From CAWKGV01 sp963849305 (GTDB taxonomy: Bacteria > Pseudomonadota > Alphaproteobacteria > Acetobacterales > Acetobacteraceae), in NCBI GenBank assembly GCA_963849305.1, contig CAWKGV010000001.1:62001-126000 (forward strand): a stretch of 64,000 bases of DNA, given 5' to 3'. The notes below the pieces were generated by a model. That model ran no database searches and was not told the DNA's origin. It worked only from the letters and a program-made list of their open reading frames with translations. The translations under genes and the position numbers were made by a program. Below, piece after piece: positions 18,727-26,238 of the stretch (the stretch's first letter is position 1; every line of letters starts with the position of its first letter).

Positions 18727-19043
18727 CCCGCAGCGTCGCCAGGCGGGGCATTCGGTTTCAGGGCTCGTGAGGGGGTGGGAGACTCGACCGCTCTGAATTG
18801 ATCAATTCGATACGACGTCGATGGTCCGGCGCGACGGTGCGAGATGTGCTAACTGTGGATAAGGAGCCATCAACCGCGATGGCCGTTGAGGGATGCCGCG
18901 GAAGTCGCATCCGTGCGACGGAGAGCCGAGCCGTTGCGTGTTGTTAGCTTACCGCAAGGTGGACGCGTATGTCGGCAACCTGACGTAATCGAGCCGATGC
19001 CCGTCGTCCTCTGATGACCGGGGGACAGGCTGAGGCTCCACAC
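18727..19043. other. Gene-free stretch with a 14-bp perfect palindrome
   Basis: No gene is supported here. A perfect palindrome GAATTGATCAATTC lies at 18795-18808 and could be an operator or part of a decayed mobile element, since insertion-sequence relics begin at 19044. Nothing else is recognised. Confidence 0.5.
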
Positions 19044-19240
19044 TCATAACCAGTAGCACACGGCGGCGGCGAGGTGGGCGGTGGCGAGGAAGTTGGTTGC
19101 GAGCTTATCGTAACGGGTTGCGAGGGCGACGGAAGTCCTCCAGTCGCCCGGACGTGCGCTCGATCGCGTCGCGGCCGCGGTAGAGCACGCAGCTGAACGG
19201 CGGTTTGAAGCACCGATTGGCCTTGGGCGGGATGTTCGGG
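19044..19240 (-). pseudogene. IS5-family transposase 3' relic
   Basis: Read on the minus strand from about 19240, the sequence gives NIPPKANRCFK, LYRGRDAIERTSGRLEDFRR and, after a frameshift, ATRYDKLATNFLATAHLAAAV ending at 19044. These match the conserved C-terminal DDE region of IS5-type transposases (IPPKANR, DAIERMFGRLKDFRR, RYDKLA). Only the C-terminal piece remains and it is out of frame with itself, so it is inactive. Confidence 0.75.
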
Positions 19241-19375
19241 TCGCTCCGCGTTGAACCAATCCACCCATTCGAGAGTGGCGAATTCTACCGCCTCGGCAAC
19301 GACCGCTCGTCCGTCCGGGCGCTCGCGAAGGCGGCCGGTGCCAAGTTGGTTGATGGGCCGTTCCTCGACTTCCTG
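19240..19375 (-). pseudogene. IS3-family integrase C-terminal relic
   Basis: The minus strand encodes INQL...GRAVVAEAVEFATLEWVDWFNAER, matching the end of the IS3 orfB integrase core (EFATLEWVDWFN). The usual following LLEPIG segment is replaced by the IS5 relic at about 19240, so two different insertion sequences have been joined and decayed. Confidence 0.65.
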
Positions 19376-19400
19376 GACCCGTGATGAAAGCCGCTCGCTT

Positions 19401-19682
19401 TCAGCCCACCTCGACATCCTCCCAGAACCCGAACCGCCCGCCCACTTGCTGCATCGCCGGGCGTGGGGCCTCGTACGACCAGGCCGCGCGACTGTGGCGC
19501 GCGTCGTCGATGACCACATCGTAGAACTGGACGCCGTGCGGGCAGGCGCGATCCGAGTCCGTCTTCGGGGCCTTCTCCAGCCAGTCCATCCGAACCGCGG
19601 AGCGCGGGAAATAGTCGTAGCCGCCGATCTCGACCGTGTCATCGCTCTCAGCGATCACGCGCCCGTTCAGGGTCGCTTTCAT
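19401..19682 (-). CDS. DUF427 domain protein
   Basis: A 93-residue cytoplasmic protein with the DUF427 pattern: MKATLNGRVIAESDDT, YFPRSAVRMDWLE, CPHGVQFYDVVID and AAWSYEAP. The family's function is unknown. The ATG at 19682 has GGAG 9 bases upstream; in-frame ATGs further up would only add MPI. It stands alone between insertion-sequence relics and flgH. Confidence 0.85.
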   Translation of the reverse strand: MKATLNGRVIAESDDTVEIGGYDYFPRSAVRMDWLEKAPKTDSDRACPHGVQFYDVVIDDARHSRAAWSYEAPRPAMQQVGGRFGFWEDVEVG

Positions 19683-19800
19683 GATGGGCATCTCCGTCCA
19701 GCGGGAGACCACGATAGTCTCTATCGGGCATCGTCACCATCCCTCCTGCAAGGCCCGCAAGGGGAGCGGAGTTCATGGTGTCGTGCTCCACGGGGTGGCC

Positions 19801-20538
19801 CTAAAATGGCAGTAGCACGTCCATCGCCTGCTGGCCCCACCGCGGCGCCTGGAGGTCCGTCAATTCCCCGCGCCCGCCATAGGCGATGCGGGCCTCGGCC
19901 ATGCGCTGGCTCTGCACGGTATTGTCGCTGGCGATGTCCTCCGGGCGGATCACGCCGCTCACCTTCAGATCGCGCAACTCGTTATCTACGCGGAACTGCT
20001 GGTGCGCCATCACCACCAGGTTGCCGTTCGGCAAGACCTGCGTGACCACCCCGGCGAGCTGCAAGGTCACGGTCTCATTGCGCTGGATCTGCCCCGCGCC
20101 GACATTGCTGTTGGAGCTGCTCATCGAAATCAACTTCGACGGGTCCATCGGCACATGGGTGAGCAGGTTCTCCAGCCCGAACAGGTTCGGGATGCCGGCG
20201 GCCTCGGAGCCGGTGCGCGTGGCCGTGGTGGCGTTCTTCAAGTTGGCCGAATTGTTCATGCTCACGAGGATCGTCACCAGGTCTCCGATCCGCTGGGCGC
20301 GCTGATCCTTGAAGAAGGCGCGCGAGCCGGGACGCCAGAGCGAATCGACCTCGCTGGGCGCCGGCTGCGGCGCCGGCATCGGCATGCTCACCGGCCGCCA
20401 TGACGGATTCCGGGTGGGATCCTCGGTCGGGGACATCGCCGGCGGGCGCCCGATTTCCGAGACGCGCTGCATCGTGTCGCAGCCGGCCAGGGCCAGCGCG
20501 CACAGCAGGGCCGCCGGCACTCCGAGCCTCGCGCTCAC
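19801..20538 (-). CDS. flgH: FlgH, flagellar L-ring lipoprotein
   Basis: FlgH forms the outer-membrane L ring around the flagellar rod. The 245-residue protein has a lipoprotein signal with lipobox LAGC (Cys20), then the conserved SLWRPGSRAFFKDQRAQRIGDLVTI region and the C-terminal VSGVIRPEDI...VQSQRMAEARIAYGG segment. It is the last gene of the minus-strand cluster flgF, small peptide, flgG, flgA, flgH, and overlaps the flgA 3' end by 4 bases. Confidence 0.95.
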   Translation of the reverse strand: MSARLGVPAALLCALALAGCDTMQRVSEIGRPPAMSPTEDPTRNPSWRPVSMPMPAPQPAPSEVDSLWRPGSRAFFKDQRAQRIGDLVTILVSMNNSANLKNATTATRTGSEAAGIPNLFGLENLLTHVPMDPSKLISMSSSNSNVGAGQIQRNETVTLQLAGVVTQVLPNGNLVVMAHQQFRVDNELRDLKVSGVIRPEDIASDNTVQSQRMAEARIAYGGRGELTDLQAPRWGQQAMDVLLPF

Positions 20539-21710
20539 TGGCTCGTCCCCTGACCATAGCCACTCTGGCCGAAGCTACTCTGGCCGTAACGACCGGCACG
20601 GTTGGCCGGCAGCAGCGGCAGCGCGTTCGGGTCGACGCGCACGCGCCCATCCGCCATGACCTCCGCTTCCACGACCGCGTGCGACACGGGGTTTAGCACC
20701 CTGACTCGATCCCCGGCCGCGCCTTCGTCAAGCGCCTGACCCGAGGCGGTCACCGAAATGCCCGGACTGTCCAGTACCATGAGCACCTGCGCCCTTCGCT
20801 GGACCAGCCGCGGTTGGGCAAGCTCCGCCTGCTGCAGTGGCTCCCCTGGCGCCGCTTGGTGGCGAAGCTGCATCCCGATCGCCTCCTCCGGCTGGCGCAC
20901 CACCGCGCCCTGAATACGGGTCGCGCGGACCTTGGCCATCCGCAAATCCTCGGCGCGCAGCACCGTCCCCGGTAGAAGCCGCGTCGCGGCCACCGGCAGC
21001 TCCAGCATGGCCACCGCTTGCCCCGATACGCGCCAGGACACCGGCGCGTCCATCGCGGCGCCACCGAGGCAGAGTACCGCGGTGAAGCGACCACTGGTGT
21101 TGTCGTAGTCGAACTGCGTCACGACCGGCGCGGCCTTGCCGTCGAGCGGGACCATGGGCGGATCGAAGCCAGGGATCTCGATCTCGGTGTCGGCTGGCGC
21201 TCCGGCGGAGGCCAGCGCGGCCGCAAGTGCCGCGACCGCCTCCTCGCGTGCGAGCGGCCGGCCCGGTCGCTCCAGCACCGCGCGATCACCGCCGCTGGCA
21301 GGCCGCCAATCGACGCCAAACTGCCGGGCAATGGCGGCAAGCTGCCGCGCCTCGACCACGATCCGCGCGCCTGGCCCCGGACCCGGGCCAAGCACGCGAT
21401 CCGCGTTCTTGCCGGCGTCGTCGAACAGATCGGCGAGCCGGACGACCGGCGCGCGCAGCGTTGTCATCGGGCGGAGCGTGGCCGCGTCCGCCGCGGCCGA
21501 CGCGCCGAGCAGCAGCGCGGTCGTGGCTAATATTAGCGGGTGTAACTGATGACTCTGGCCTCCCCTACCGTCATCCTCGGCGAATGCCGAGGGTCCACGT
21601 CTTGCCTGAGTGCCGGCGAGTAAGTCGCGGAGAGTCGGCCTCCGCCGACCATGACGACGAGAGGTCGGGACCAAGGGACGTTGACCTAATACGCGCATCA
21701 CCGGCCTCAC
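20535..21710 (-). CDS. flgA: FlgA, P-ring assembly chaperone, with a repeat-derived N-terminus
   Basis: FlgA is the periplasmic chaperone for P-ring assembly. The conserved part has the SAF-like domain (LPGTVLRAEDLRMAKV, then LRHQAAPGEPL) and the C-terminal GDRVRVLNPVSHAVVEAEV. The frame opens at a GTG (21710-21708) that overlaps the flgG stop, but residues about 6-48 are encoded by family A element copy 2. The expected export signal (LILATTALLLGASAAADA) comes only after it, and no ATG, GTG or TTG lies between the repeat and the signal. So either the protein carries a long N-tail before its signal or the repeat has damaged the gene. Confidence 0.85.
   Translation of the reverse strand: MRPVMRVLGQRPLVPTSRRHGRRRPTLRDLLAGTQARRGPSAFAEDDGRGGQSHQLHPLILATTALLLGASAAADAATLRPMTTLRAPVVRLADLFDDAGKNADRVLGPGPGPGARIVVEARQLAAIARQFGVDWRPASGGDRAVLERPGRPLAREEAVAALAAALASAGAPADTEIEIPGFDPPMVPLDGKAAPVVTQFDYDNTSGRFTAVLCLGGAAMDAPVSWRVSGQAVAMLELPVAATRLLPGTVLRAEDLRMAKVRATRIQGAVVRQPEEAIGMQLRHQAAPGEPLQQAELAQPRLVQRRAQVLMVLDSPGISVTASGQALDEGAAGDRVRVLNPVSHAVVEAEVMADGRVRVDPNALPLLPANRAGRYGQSSFGQSGYGQGTSQ
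21570..21678. repeat. Dispersed palindromic element, family A, copy 2 (in flgA)
   Basis: GTCATCCTCGGCGAATGCC starts at 21570, GCCGACCATGAC ends the core at 21655, and the tail GACGAGAGGTCGGGACCAAGGG runs to 21678. The layout of three hairpins matches copy 1 at 11811, with substitutions in the middle stem. It lies within the flgA reading frame just after its start. Confidence 0.9.
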
Positions 21711-22492
21711 CGCAGGTTGCTTAGTGTGGAAAGCATGTCGTCGCTCGCGGTGATCACCCGGCTGTTCATCTCATAGGCGCGCTGGGCGGTGATCAGGTTG
21801 GTGACCTCCGTCACTACGTTGACGTTCGAGGTCTCGATGAAGCCTTGCATTACCGTGCCGAACCCGGTGCTGGCCGGATTGCCGGCCACCGGATTGCCCG
21901 AGGCGGCGGTTTGCAGGAACAAATTGTCGCCCTGCGAATCGAGGCCCGCCGGATTGGGGAACGCCGTGAGCTGGAGCTGACCCACCGTCTGCGGCGCCGT
22001 TTGTCCGGCGATAGTCGCTTGCACCTGGCCCGAGGTGTTGATCGTCACGTTGGTCGCGTTGCTCGGGACTTGGATCCCCGGCTGTACCACATAGCCGTCG
22101 GCGGTGACGATCGTACCGTCGGGAGCCAGGCCGAACGTGCCGTCGCGCGTATAGGCGGCCTCGCCCGAGGGCAGCGTGACCTGGAAGTAGCCATTCCCTT
22201 GGATCGCGAGATCAAGCGTGTTGGAAGTTTGTTGCAGGTTGCCCTGCTCGTTGATGCGGTAGATCGCGGCAGTTTTTACACCCAGCCCGACCTGCGCTCC
22301 TGACGGCACGATGCTGCCGGAATCCGAGCTGTTCGATCCGACCCGGCGGAGGTTCTGATAGACCAGATCCTGGAACTCCGGCCGCTGGCGCTTGAACCCC
22401 GTCGTCGTCATGTTGGCGATGTTGTTGGAGATCACCTCCACGCTGGTCTGTTGCGCCTGCATCCCGGTGCTGGCGATGTCGAGCGAGCGCAT
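21707..22492 (-). CDS. flgG: FlgG, distal rod protein
   Basis: FlgG builds the distal flagellar rod. The 261-residue protein has the N-terminal rod motif SNNIANMTTTGFKRQRPEFQ, the central LAIQGNGYFQV and TRDGTFGLAPDG segments, and the C-terminal GFIETSNVNVVTEVTNLITAQRAYE helix. AGGAG with 7-base spacing precedes the ATG at 22492. Length and ends are normal for FlgG. Confidence 0.97.
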   Translation of the reverse strand: MRSLDIASTGMQAQQTSVEVISNNIANMTTTGFKRQRPEFQDLVYQNLRRVGSNSSDSGSIVPSGAQVGLGVKTAAIYRINEQGNLQQTSNTLDLAIQGNGYFQVTLPSGEAAYTRDGTFGLAPDGTIVTADGYVVQPGIQVPSNATNVTINTSGQVQATIAGQTAPQTVGQLQLTAFPNPAGLDSQGDNLFLQTAASGNPVAGNPASTGFGTVMQGFIETSNVNVVTEVTNLITAQRAYEMNSRVITASDDMLSTLSNLR

Positions 22493-22501
22493 CGGTTGCT
22501 C

Positions 22502-22630
22502 CTAGCGTGCGATGGTTGTGGCGGCGAGGTCCGCGAAATGCGATGCGGCATCGTGTTCGGCGAGCGCGGCCCCCGCCAGCAGCGCGAGCGCGAGCGCCAG
22601 CAGATGCGCCAGTGGTCGGACGTGCCGCAT
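22502..22630 (-). CDS. 42-residue secreted peptide between flgF and flgG
   Basis: An ATG at 22630 opens a 42-residue frame ending at TAG 22502-22504. The ribosome site (GGAGGGGAG) lies in the last codons of flgF. The product has a basic start (MRHVRPLAH), a Leu/Ala hydrophobic core (LLALALALLAGAALA) and a short mature tail of about 18 residues (EHDAASHFADLAATTIAR), so it looks exported. Its stop overlaps the flgG ribosome site. The tight spacing on both sides makes it a real operon member. The family is not recognised; it may be a short remnant of a longer periplasmic flagellar protein. Confidence 0.65.
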   Translation of the reverse strand: MRHVRPLAHLLALALALLAGAALAEHDAASHFADLAATTIAR

Positions 22631-22633
22631 CGG

Positions 22634-23374
22634 TCAGCTCCCCTCCGGCAGCAGCTTGTCGATCGCGGTCTGCTGGCGATCCGATTCGGCCTGCACGAGC
22701 TGGCTCAGGAACTGGAACTGCCGGTAGTTGTCCATCATTCGGGTCATCTCCAGCACCGGCTGCACGTTCGATTCCTCGATCGCGCCCTGAACCAGTTGCG
22801 GCCCGTCCACCGGGGTCGTCGGAGCGTCGGCGCGAAACAGCGTGCCGCCCTCGCCGCTGAGCGCCAGCGGGTTTTTCGGGCGGACTAACCCGATCTTGCC
22901 GATCTGCCCGTTCTCGCTGGAGACCGTGCCGTCGCCCGCGACGGTGATGCGCGTGTCGGCGGTCGAGAGCTGGATCGGTTGCCCGTTGACGTCGAGCAGC
23001 GCGTTGCCCGCCGCATCCGCGATCGTGCCGTTCGGGAGCAGGCCGAACCTGCCGTCGCGGGTCAATCGCGGGCCGCGCGGGGTGCCGACGGTGAAATAGC
23101 CGTCCCCGCTGATCGCGAGGTCGAGCGGGTTGCCGGTGTGGTTGAGCGCGCCCGGCTGGGTCTCGCGCCAGGTGGCCTGGTCCTGCGCGAAAGCGACCGT
23201 CTGTCCGCCGGGCGGCGGTGCGGCGCCGGTCTGGCGATTGATCCACTGCGAGAACATCACCCGCTCGGCCTTGAACCCGGGTGTGCTAGCGTTCGCCATA
23301 TTGTCGGCCACCACGTCCAAGGCGCGCATCTGCGCATCCATGCGAGAAGCGGCGATCGCGGCAGTAAGCTCCAT
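22634..23374 (-). CDS. flgF: FlgF, proximal rod protein
   Basis: FlgF is a proximal rod subunit of the flagellum. The 246-residue protein has the rod motif VVADNMANASTPGFKAERV, the middle DLAISGDGYFTV and TRDGRFGLLPNG, and the C-terminal AIEESNVQPVLEMTRMMDNYR. The ATG at 23374 has AGGGAA upstream. It heads the minus-strand rod/ring operon and is divergent from fliL across a 281-base control region. Confidence 0.95.
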   Translation of the reverse strand: MELTAAIAASRMDAQMRALDVVADNMANASTPGFKAERVMFSQWINRQTGAAPPPGGQTVAFAQDQATWRETQPGALNHTGNPLDLAISGDGYFTVGTPRGPRLTRDGRFGLLPNGTIADAAGNALLDVNGQPIQLSTADTRITVAGDGTVSSENGQIGKIGLVRPKNPLALSGEGGTLFRADAPTTPVDGPQLVQGAIEESNVQPVLEMTRMMDNYRQFQFLSQLVQAESDRQQTAIDKLLPEGS

Positions 23375-23452
23375 GCGCTGGGTTCCCTGCGTGCTGCGGC
23401 AGGCTCGTGGCAAGCGCCGTGCCAGTGCCCGGACGTGACTCCCGCGCCTGCC

Positions 23453-23490
23453 GTCATCCTCGCCGAAAGCCGCGGATCCGCGACTTGGGC
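23453..23490. repeat. Family A palindromic element, left half only
   Basis: GTCATCCTCGCCGAAAGCC followed by GCGGATCCGCGACTTGGG matches the first hairpin and left arm of the second stem of the family A element; the right half is absent. It sits in the control region between the divergent flgF and fliL operons. Confidence 0.7.
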
Positions 23491-23532
23491 CGTTAGGTAG
23501 GGCCGAGCGGCAAGGACGTGTGGCGATAGCCT

Positions 23533-23566
23533 CGGCAGGTTGTGCCGGCCCCGGCGCAACCTGCCG
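23533..23566. promoter_or_regulatory. 34-bp palindrome between the divergent flagellar operons
   Basis: CGGCAGGTTG (23533-23542) and CAACCTGCCG (23557-23566) pair perfectly, and the inner GCCGG/CCGGC extends this to a 16-bp stem with one mismatch. Its place between flgF and fliL suggests an operator or a bidirectional transcription barrier. No known flagellar regulator site was recognised in it. Confidence 0.5.
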
Positions 23567-23655
23567 GGTCGGACACGCTCGGACCCGAAAGGGTTTGTTA
23601 ATCAACCGCTGCCAGTTTGCTGCCGGCCGCGCGCGCGGCGCAGCGAGGGATGAGC

Positions 23656-24153
23656 ATGGCCGGGCCGCAGGACGCCGCCGAAGCCACACCGCAACAAGAG
23701 CCCGCACCCGTCAAGCCGAGCCGCCGGGGCAAGCTCATCCTGCTCGGGATTCCGGTCGCGCTGGCGCTGCTCGGCGCCGGGCTGTGGTCCACGAGCGCGC
23801 TGTCGCGGCTGCTTGGGCAGCACGGCGGCGCAGCGGCCGGATCGCACGCGCCGATCTACGTCGATCTGCCGGAGATGATCGCCAACCTGGACAGCGACCC
23901 ACGACGCCCGCGCTACATCAAGATGCGGGCACGGGTGGAAGTGACCAGCCCGCGCGACGAGCAGGCGGTGCGCGAGGCGATGCCGCGGCTGATCGACCTG
24001 TGCCAAACCTATCTGCGCGACATCCGGCCAGAGGATTTGCGCGGCTCCATGGGCACCTACCGCCTCCGCGAGGAGCTGATCGCCCGGGCCGATGTTGCGG
24101 TCGCTCCGGCGCGGGTCGTCGACCTCCTGTTCGTGGATATGATCGTGCAATGA
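23656..24153 (+). CDS. fliL: FliL, flagellar stator-associated protein
   Basis: FliL is an inner-membrane protein around the flagellar motor stators. The 165-residue protein has a Pro-rich cytoplasmic N-tail, one membrane helix (LILLGIPVALALLGAGLW), and a periplasmic stomatin-like domain with YVDLPEMIANL and the C-terminal VVDLLFVDMIVQ. The start at 23656 is favoured by GAGGGA at 23645-23650; an ATG at 23650 overlaps that site. The stop overlaps the fliM start (ATGA). Confidence 0.9.
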   Translation: MAGPQDAAEATPQQEPAPVKPSRRGKLILLGIPVALALLGAGLWSTSALSRLLGQHGGAAAGSHAPIYVDLPEMIANLDSDPRRPRYIKMRARVEVTSPRDEQAVREAMPRLIDLCQTYLRDIRPEDLRGSMGTYRLREELIARADVAVAPARVVDLLFVDMIVQ

Positions 24154-25130
24154 GCGATCCCGCGCGCGTGCTGAACCAGGCCGAGATCGACAGCCTGCTC
24201 GGCTTCGACGACGGCGCCCCCGGCGTCGAGGGCCGCACGGGGATGCAAAAGATCATCAGCTCGGGCCTCATCTCGTATGAGCGCCTGCCGATGCTGGAGA
24301 TCGTGTTCGACCGCCTGGTGCGCATCATGTCCACCAGCTTGCGCAACTTCACCAGCGACAACGTGGAGGTGGCGATCGACCTCATTCGGTCGCTGCGCTT
24401 CGGCGACCACCTGAACTCGATCCCGCTGCCCGCGATGCTCGCGGTGTTCAAGGCCGAGGAGTGGGACAATTACGGGTTGATGGTGCTCGATAACGCCATG
24501 ATCTACTCGGTCGTGGACGTGCTGCTGGGTGGGCGGCGCGGCAGCGCCCCGATACGGATCGAGGGCCGCCCCTACACGACCATCGAGCGCGCCATGATCG
24601 AGCGGCTGATCCATGTCGTTCTTAGGGACTTGTCGGCGAGCTTCGACCCGCTCTGCCCGGTGACGTTCCGGTTCGAGCGGTTGGAGGTGAATCCGCGCTT
24701 CGCCGCCATCAGCCGGCTATCGAACGCGGCGGTCCTGGTGCGCCTGCGCATCGACATGGAGGATCGCGGCGGACAGATGGACCTCCTGCTGCCATACGCC
24801 ACCTTAGAGCCGGTCCGTGAGCTGCTGTTGCAGCAGTTCATGGGAGAGAAGTTCGGTCGCGATTCCATTTGGGAGGCGCATCTCGCCGAGGAGCTTTGGA
24901 ACACCGAGGTCGAACTGGATGTGGTGCTGGAGGAGCAGGTCATGCGGCTGTCCGACGTCATGGCGCTGCGGCCCGGGAGTCGGATCACCCTGAACGCCTC
25001 ACCCGGCGCGCAGGTGCAGGTGCGTTGCGGCGCCGTGCCGCTATTCGAGGGCAAGATGGGGCATCGGAAGAACCGGGTCGCGGTGCGGATCGAGCGCGAC
25101 CTGCCGCGTCCGCATCCCGACGACCGCTAG
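24150..25130 (+). CDS. fliM: FliM, flagellar motor switch protein
   Basis: FliM is the C-ring switch subunit that binds phospho-CheY. The 326-residue protein has the N-terminal CheY-binding peptide (NQAEIDSLLGF, residues 9-19), the middle domain with LLGGRRGS, and the C-terminal SpoA-like domain (DVMALRPGSRITL, then VPLFEGKMGHRKNRVAVRI). The ATG overlaps the fliL stop. Length is normal. Confidence 0.96.
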   Translation: MSDPARVLNQAEIDSLLGFDDGAPGVEGRTGMQKIISSGLISYERLPMLEIVFDRLVRIMSTSLRNFTSDNVEVAIDLIRSLRFGDHLNSIPLPAMLAVFKAEEWDNYGLMVLDNAMIYSVVDVLLGGRRGSAPIRIEGRPYTTIERAMIERLIHVVLRDLSASFDPLCPVTFRFERLEVNPRFAAISRLSNAAVLVRLRIDMEDRGGQMDLLLPYATLEPVRELLLQQFMGEKFGRDSIWEAHLAEELWNTEVELDVVLEEQVMRLSDVMALRPGSRITLNASPGAQVQVRCGAVPLFEGKMGHRKNRVAVRIERDLPRPHPDDR

Positions 25131-25151
25131 GCAGGCGGGGAGTACCGGGCA

Positions 25152-25580
25152 ATGGCCAGTTGGCAATGGTTGCTGGAAATCGCATTGGTCGGGCTACTCG
25201 CGGCCACTTTGTTTCATGCGCTGCGGCTGGAGAAGGCGCTTGGCGTGCTCAAGCGCGACCGGCAGGCGTTGGAGGAACTGGTCGCGGGGTTCAATGCGAG
25301 CACCCGCCAGGCGGAGGCCGGGATCGGGCAATTGCGGGCGGCGGCGGACGGGGCCGGCCGGCAAGTCGCGCGTCAGGTCGAGGCCGGACGGTCCTTGCAA
25401 AATGATCTTGCCTATCTCAACGAGCGTGGCGAACGGCTTGCCGATCGGCTGGAACACCTCGTGCGCGCCGCCCGGCCGGCGCCGGCCGAGCCGACGCGCG
25501 CCGGCGATCCGCCAGAGGCTCCACGGCCGCGCAGCCAGGCCGAGCGCGACCTGTTGAAAGCACTGAGACTGGCACGATGA
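25152..25580 (+). CDS. DUF6468 family flagellar-cluster membrane protein
   Basis: A 142-residue protein with one N-terminal membrane helix (WLLEIALVGLLAATLFHAL), then a long Lys/Arg/Glu/Ala-rich coiled-coil region and a Pro-rich tail ending in RSQAERDLLKALRLAR. This architecture and its place just after fliM match DUF6468 proteins of alphaproteobacterial flagellar clusters. Function is unknown. The fliM gap is 21 bases and the next gene starts 10 bases on. Confidence 0.8.
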   Translation: MASWQWLLEIALVGLLAATLFHALRLEKALGVLKRDRQALEELVAGFNASTRQAEAGIGQLRAAADGAGRQVARQVEAGRSLQNDLAYLNERGERLADRLEHLVRAARPAPAEPTRAGDPPEAPRPRSQAERDLLKALRLAR

Positions 25581-25590
25581 GGCGGCCGCG

Positions 25591-26223
25591 ATGACGTTGC
25601 GCATACCCCGGCTGTTGCCCCTGACCATTGTCGTGATGGGGCTGTTGCTCAGCTTGAAATGCGCCACGCTGGTGATCGCCGCGGCGCCGGCCATCGGCGA
25701 GGCAACGGCGGGCCCCGCGGCCCACGCCGCGCCGCCGCCGGTGCCGCCCGCGCTCTCATTCGCGCCTGCGCGCGCCTCGATCGCCGCTCCGGTTGACAAC
25801 GGCGAGCAGCAGATCCTGCTCGATCTGCGCAAGCGTCACCAAGACCTTGAGGCACGCGAGAAAGCGCTGCGGGCCCGCGAATCCATTCTCGCCGCCGCGG
25901 AGCAGAAACTCGGCCAGCGTGTGGCCGAGTTGCAAGCTCTGCAAGCGCGGCTGGAGGCGCTCGAAACCCAGCGTTCGGCGCGCGAGAATGCCAACTGGCA
26001 GGGTCTCGTGACGCTTTATGAAAAAATGAAGCCGCGCGAGGCCGCGAAGATTTTCGACGACCTGGACATGCCGGTGCTGCTTCAGCTAGTGGACCGGATG
26101 GCGGAGCCGAAGGCGGCCGGCATCCTGGCCGCCATGAACCCGCAGCGAGCGCGGGATGTAACGGCGGAGCTGGCAGCCTTGCGGCAGCGCCGAACCACGA
26201 TCGACCCGGCGAAACACGATTAA
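25591..26223 (+). CDS. MotE-family flagellar protein
   Basis: A 210-residue protein with an N-terminal membrane helix (LLPLTIVVMGLLLSLK), an Ala/Pro-rich linker, a coiled coil (about 75-125) and a C-terminal MgtE-N-like domain (LYEKMKPREAAKIFDDLDMPVLLQLVDRM...AAGILAAMNPQRA). This is the MotE layout: MotE chaperones the periplasmic stator partner MotC in rhizobia. MotE identity rests on architecture and context; FlbB-type proteins are similar. Confidence 0.8.
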   Translation: MTLRIPRLLPLTIVVMGLLLSLKCATLVIAAAPAIGEATAGPAAHAAPPPVPPALSFAPARASIAAPVDNGEQQILLDLRKRHQDLEAREKALRARESILAAAEQKLGQRVAELQALQARLEALETQRSARENANWQGLVTLYEKMKPREAAKIFDDLDMPVLLQLVDRMAEPKAAGILAAMNPQRARDVTAELAALRQRRTTIDPAKHD

Positions 26224-26238
26224 CCCGGGGACCGACAC

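Noticed and set aside
23405..23425. TGGCAAGCGCCGTGCCA as a sigma-54 promoter ahead of the flagellar genes
   Set aside because: The -12 GC element is not at the required spacing; it is more simply a short dyad.
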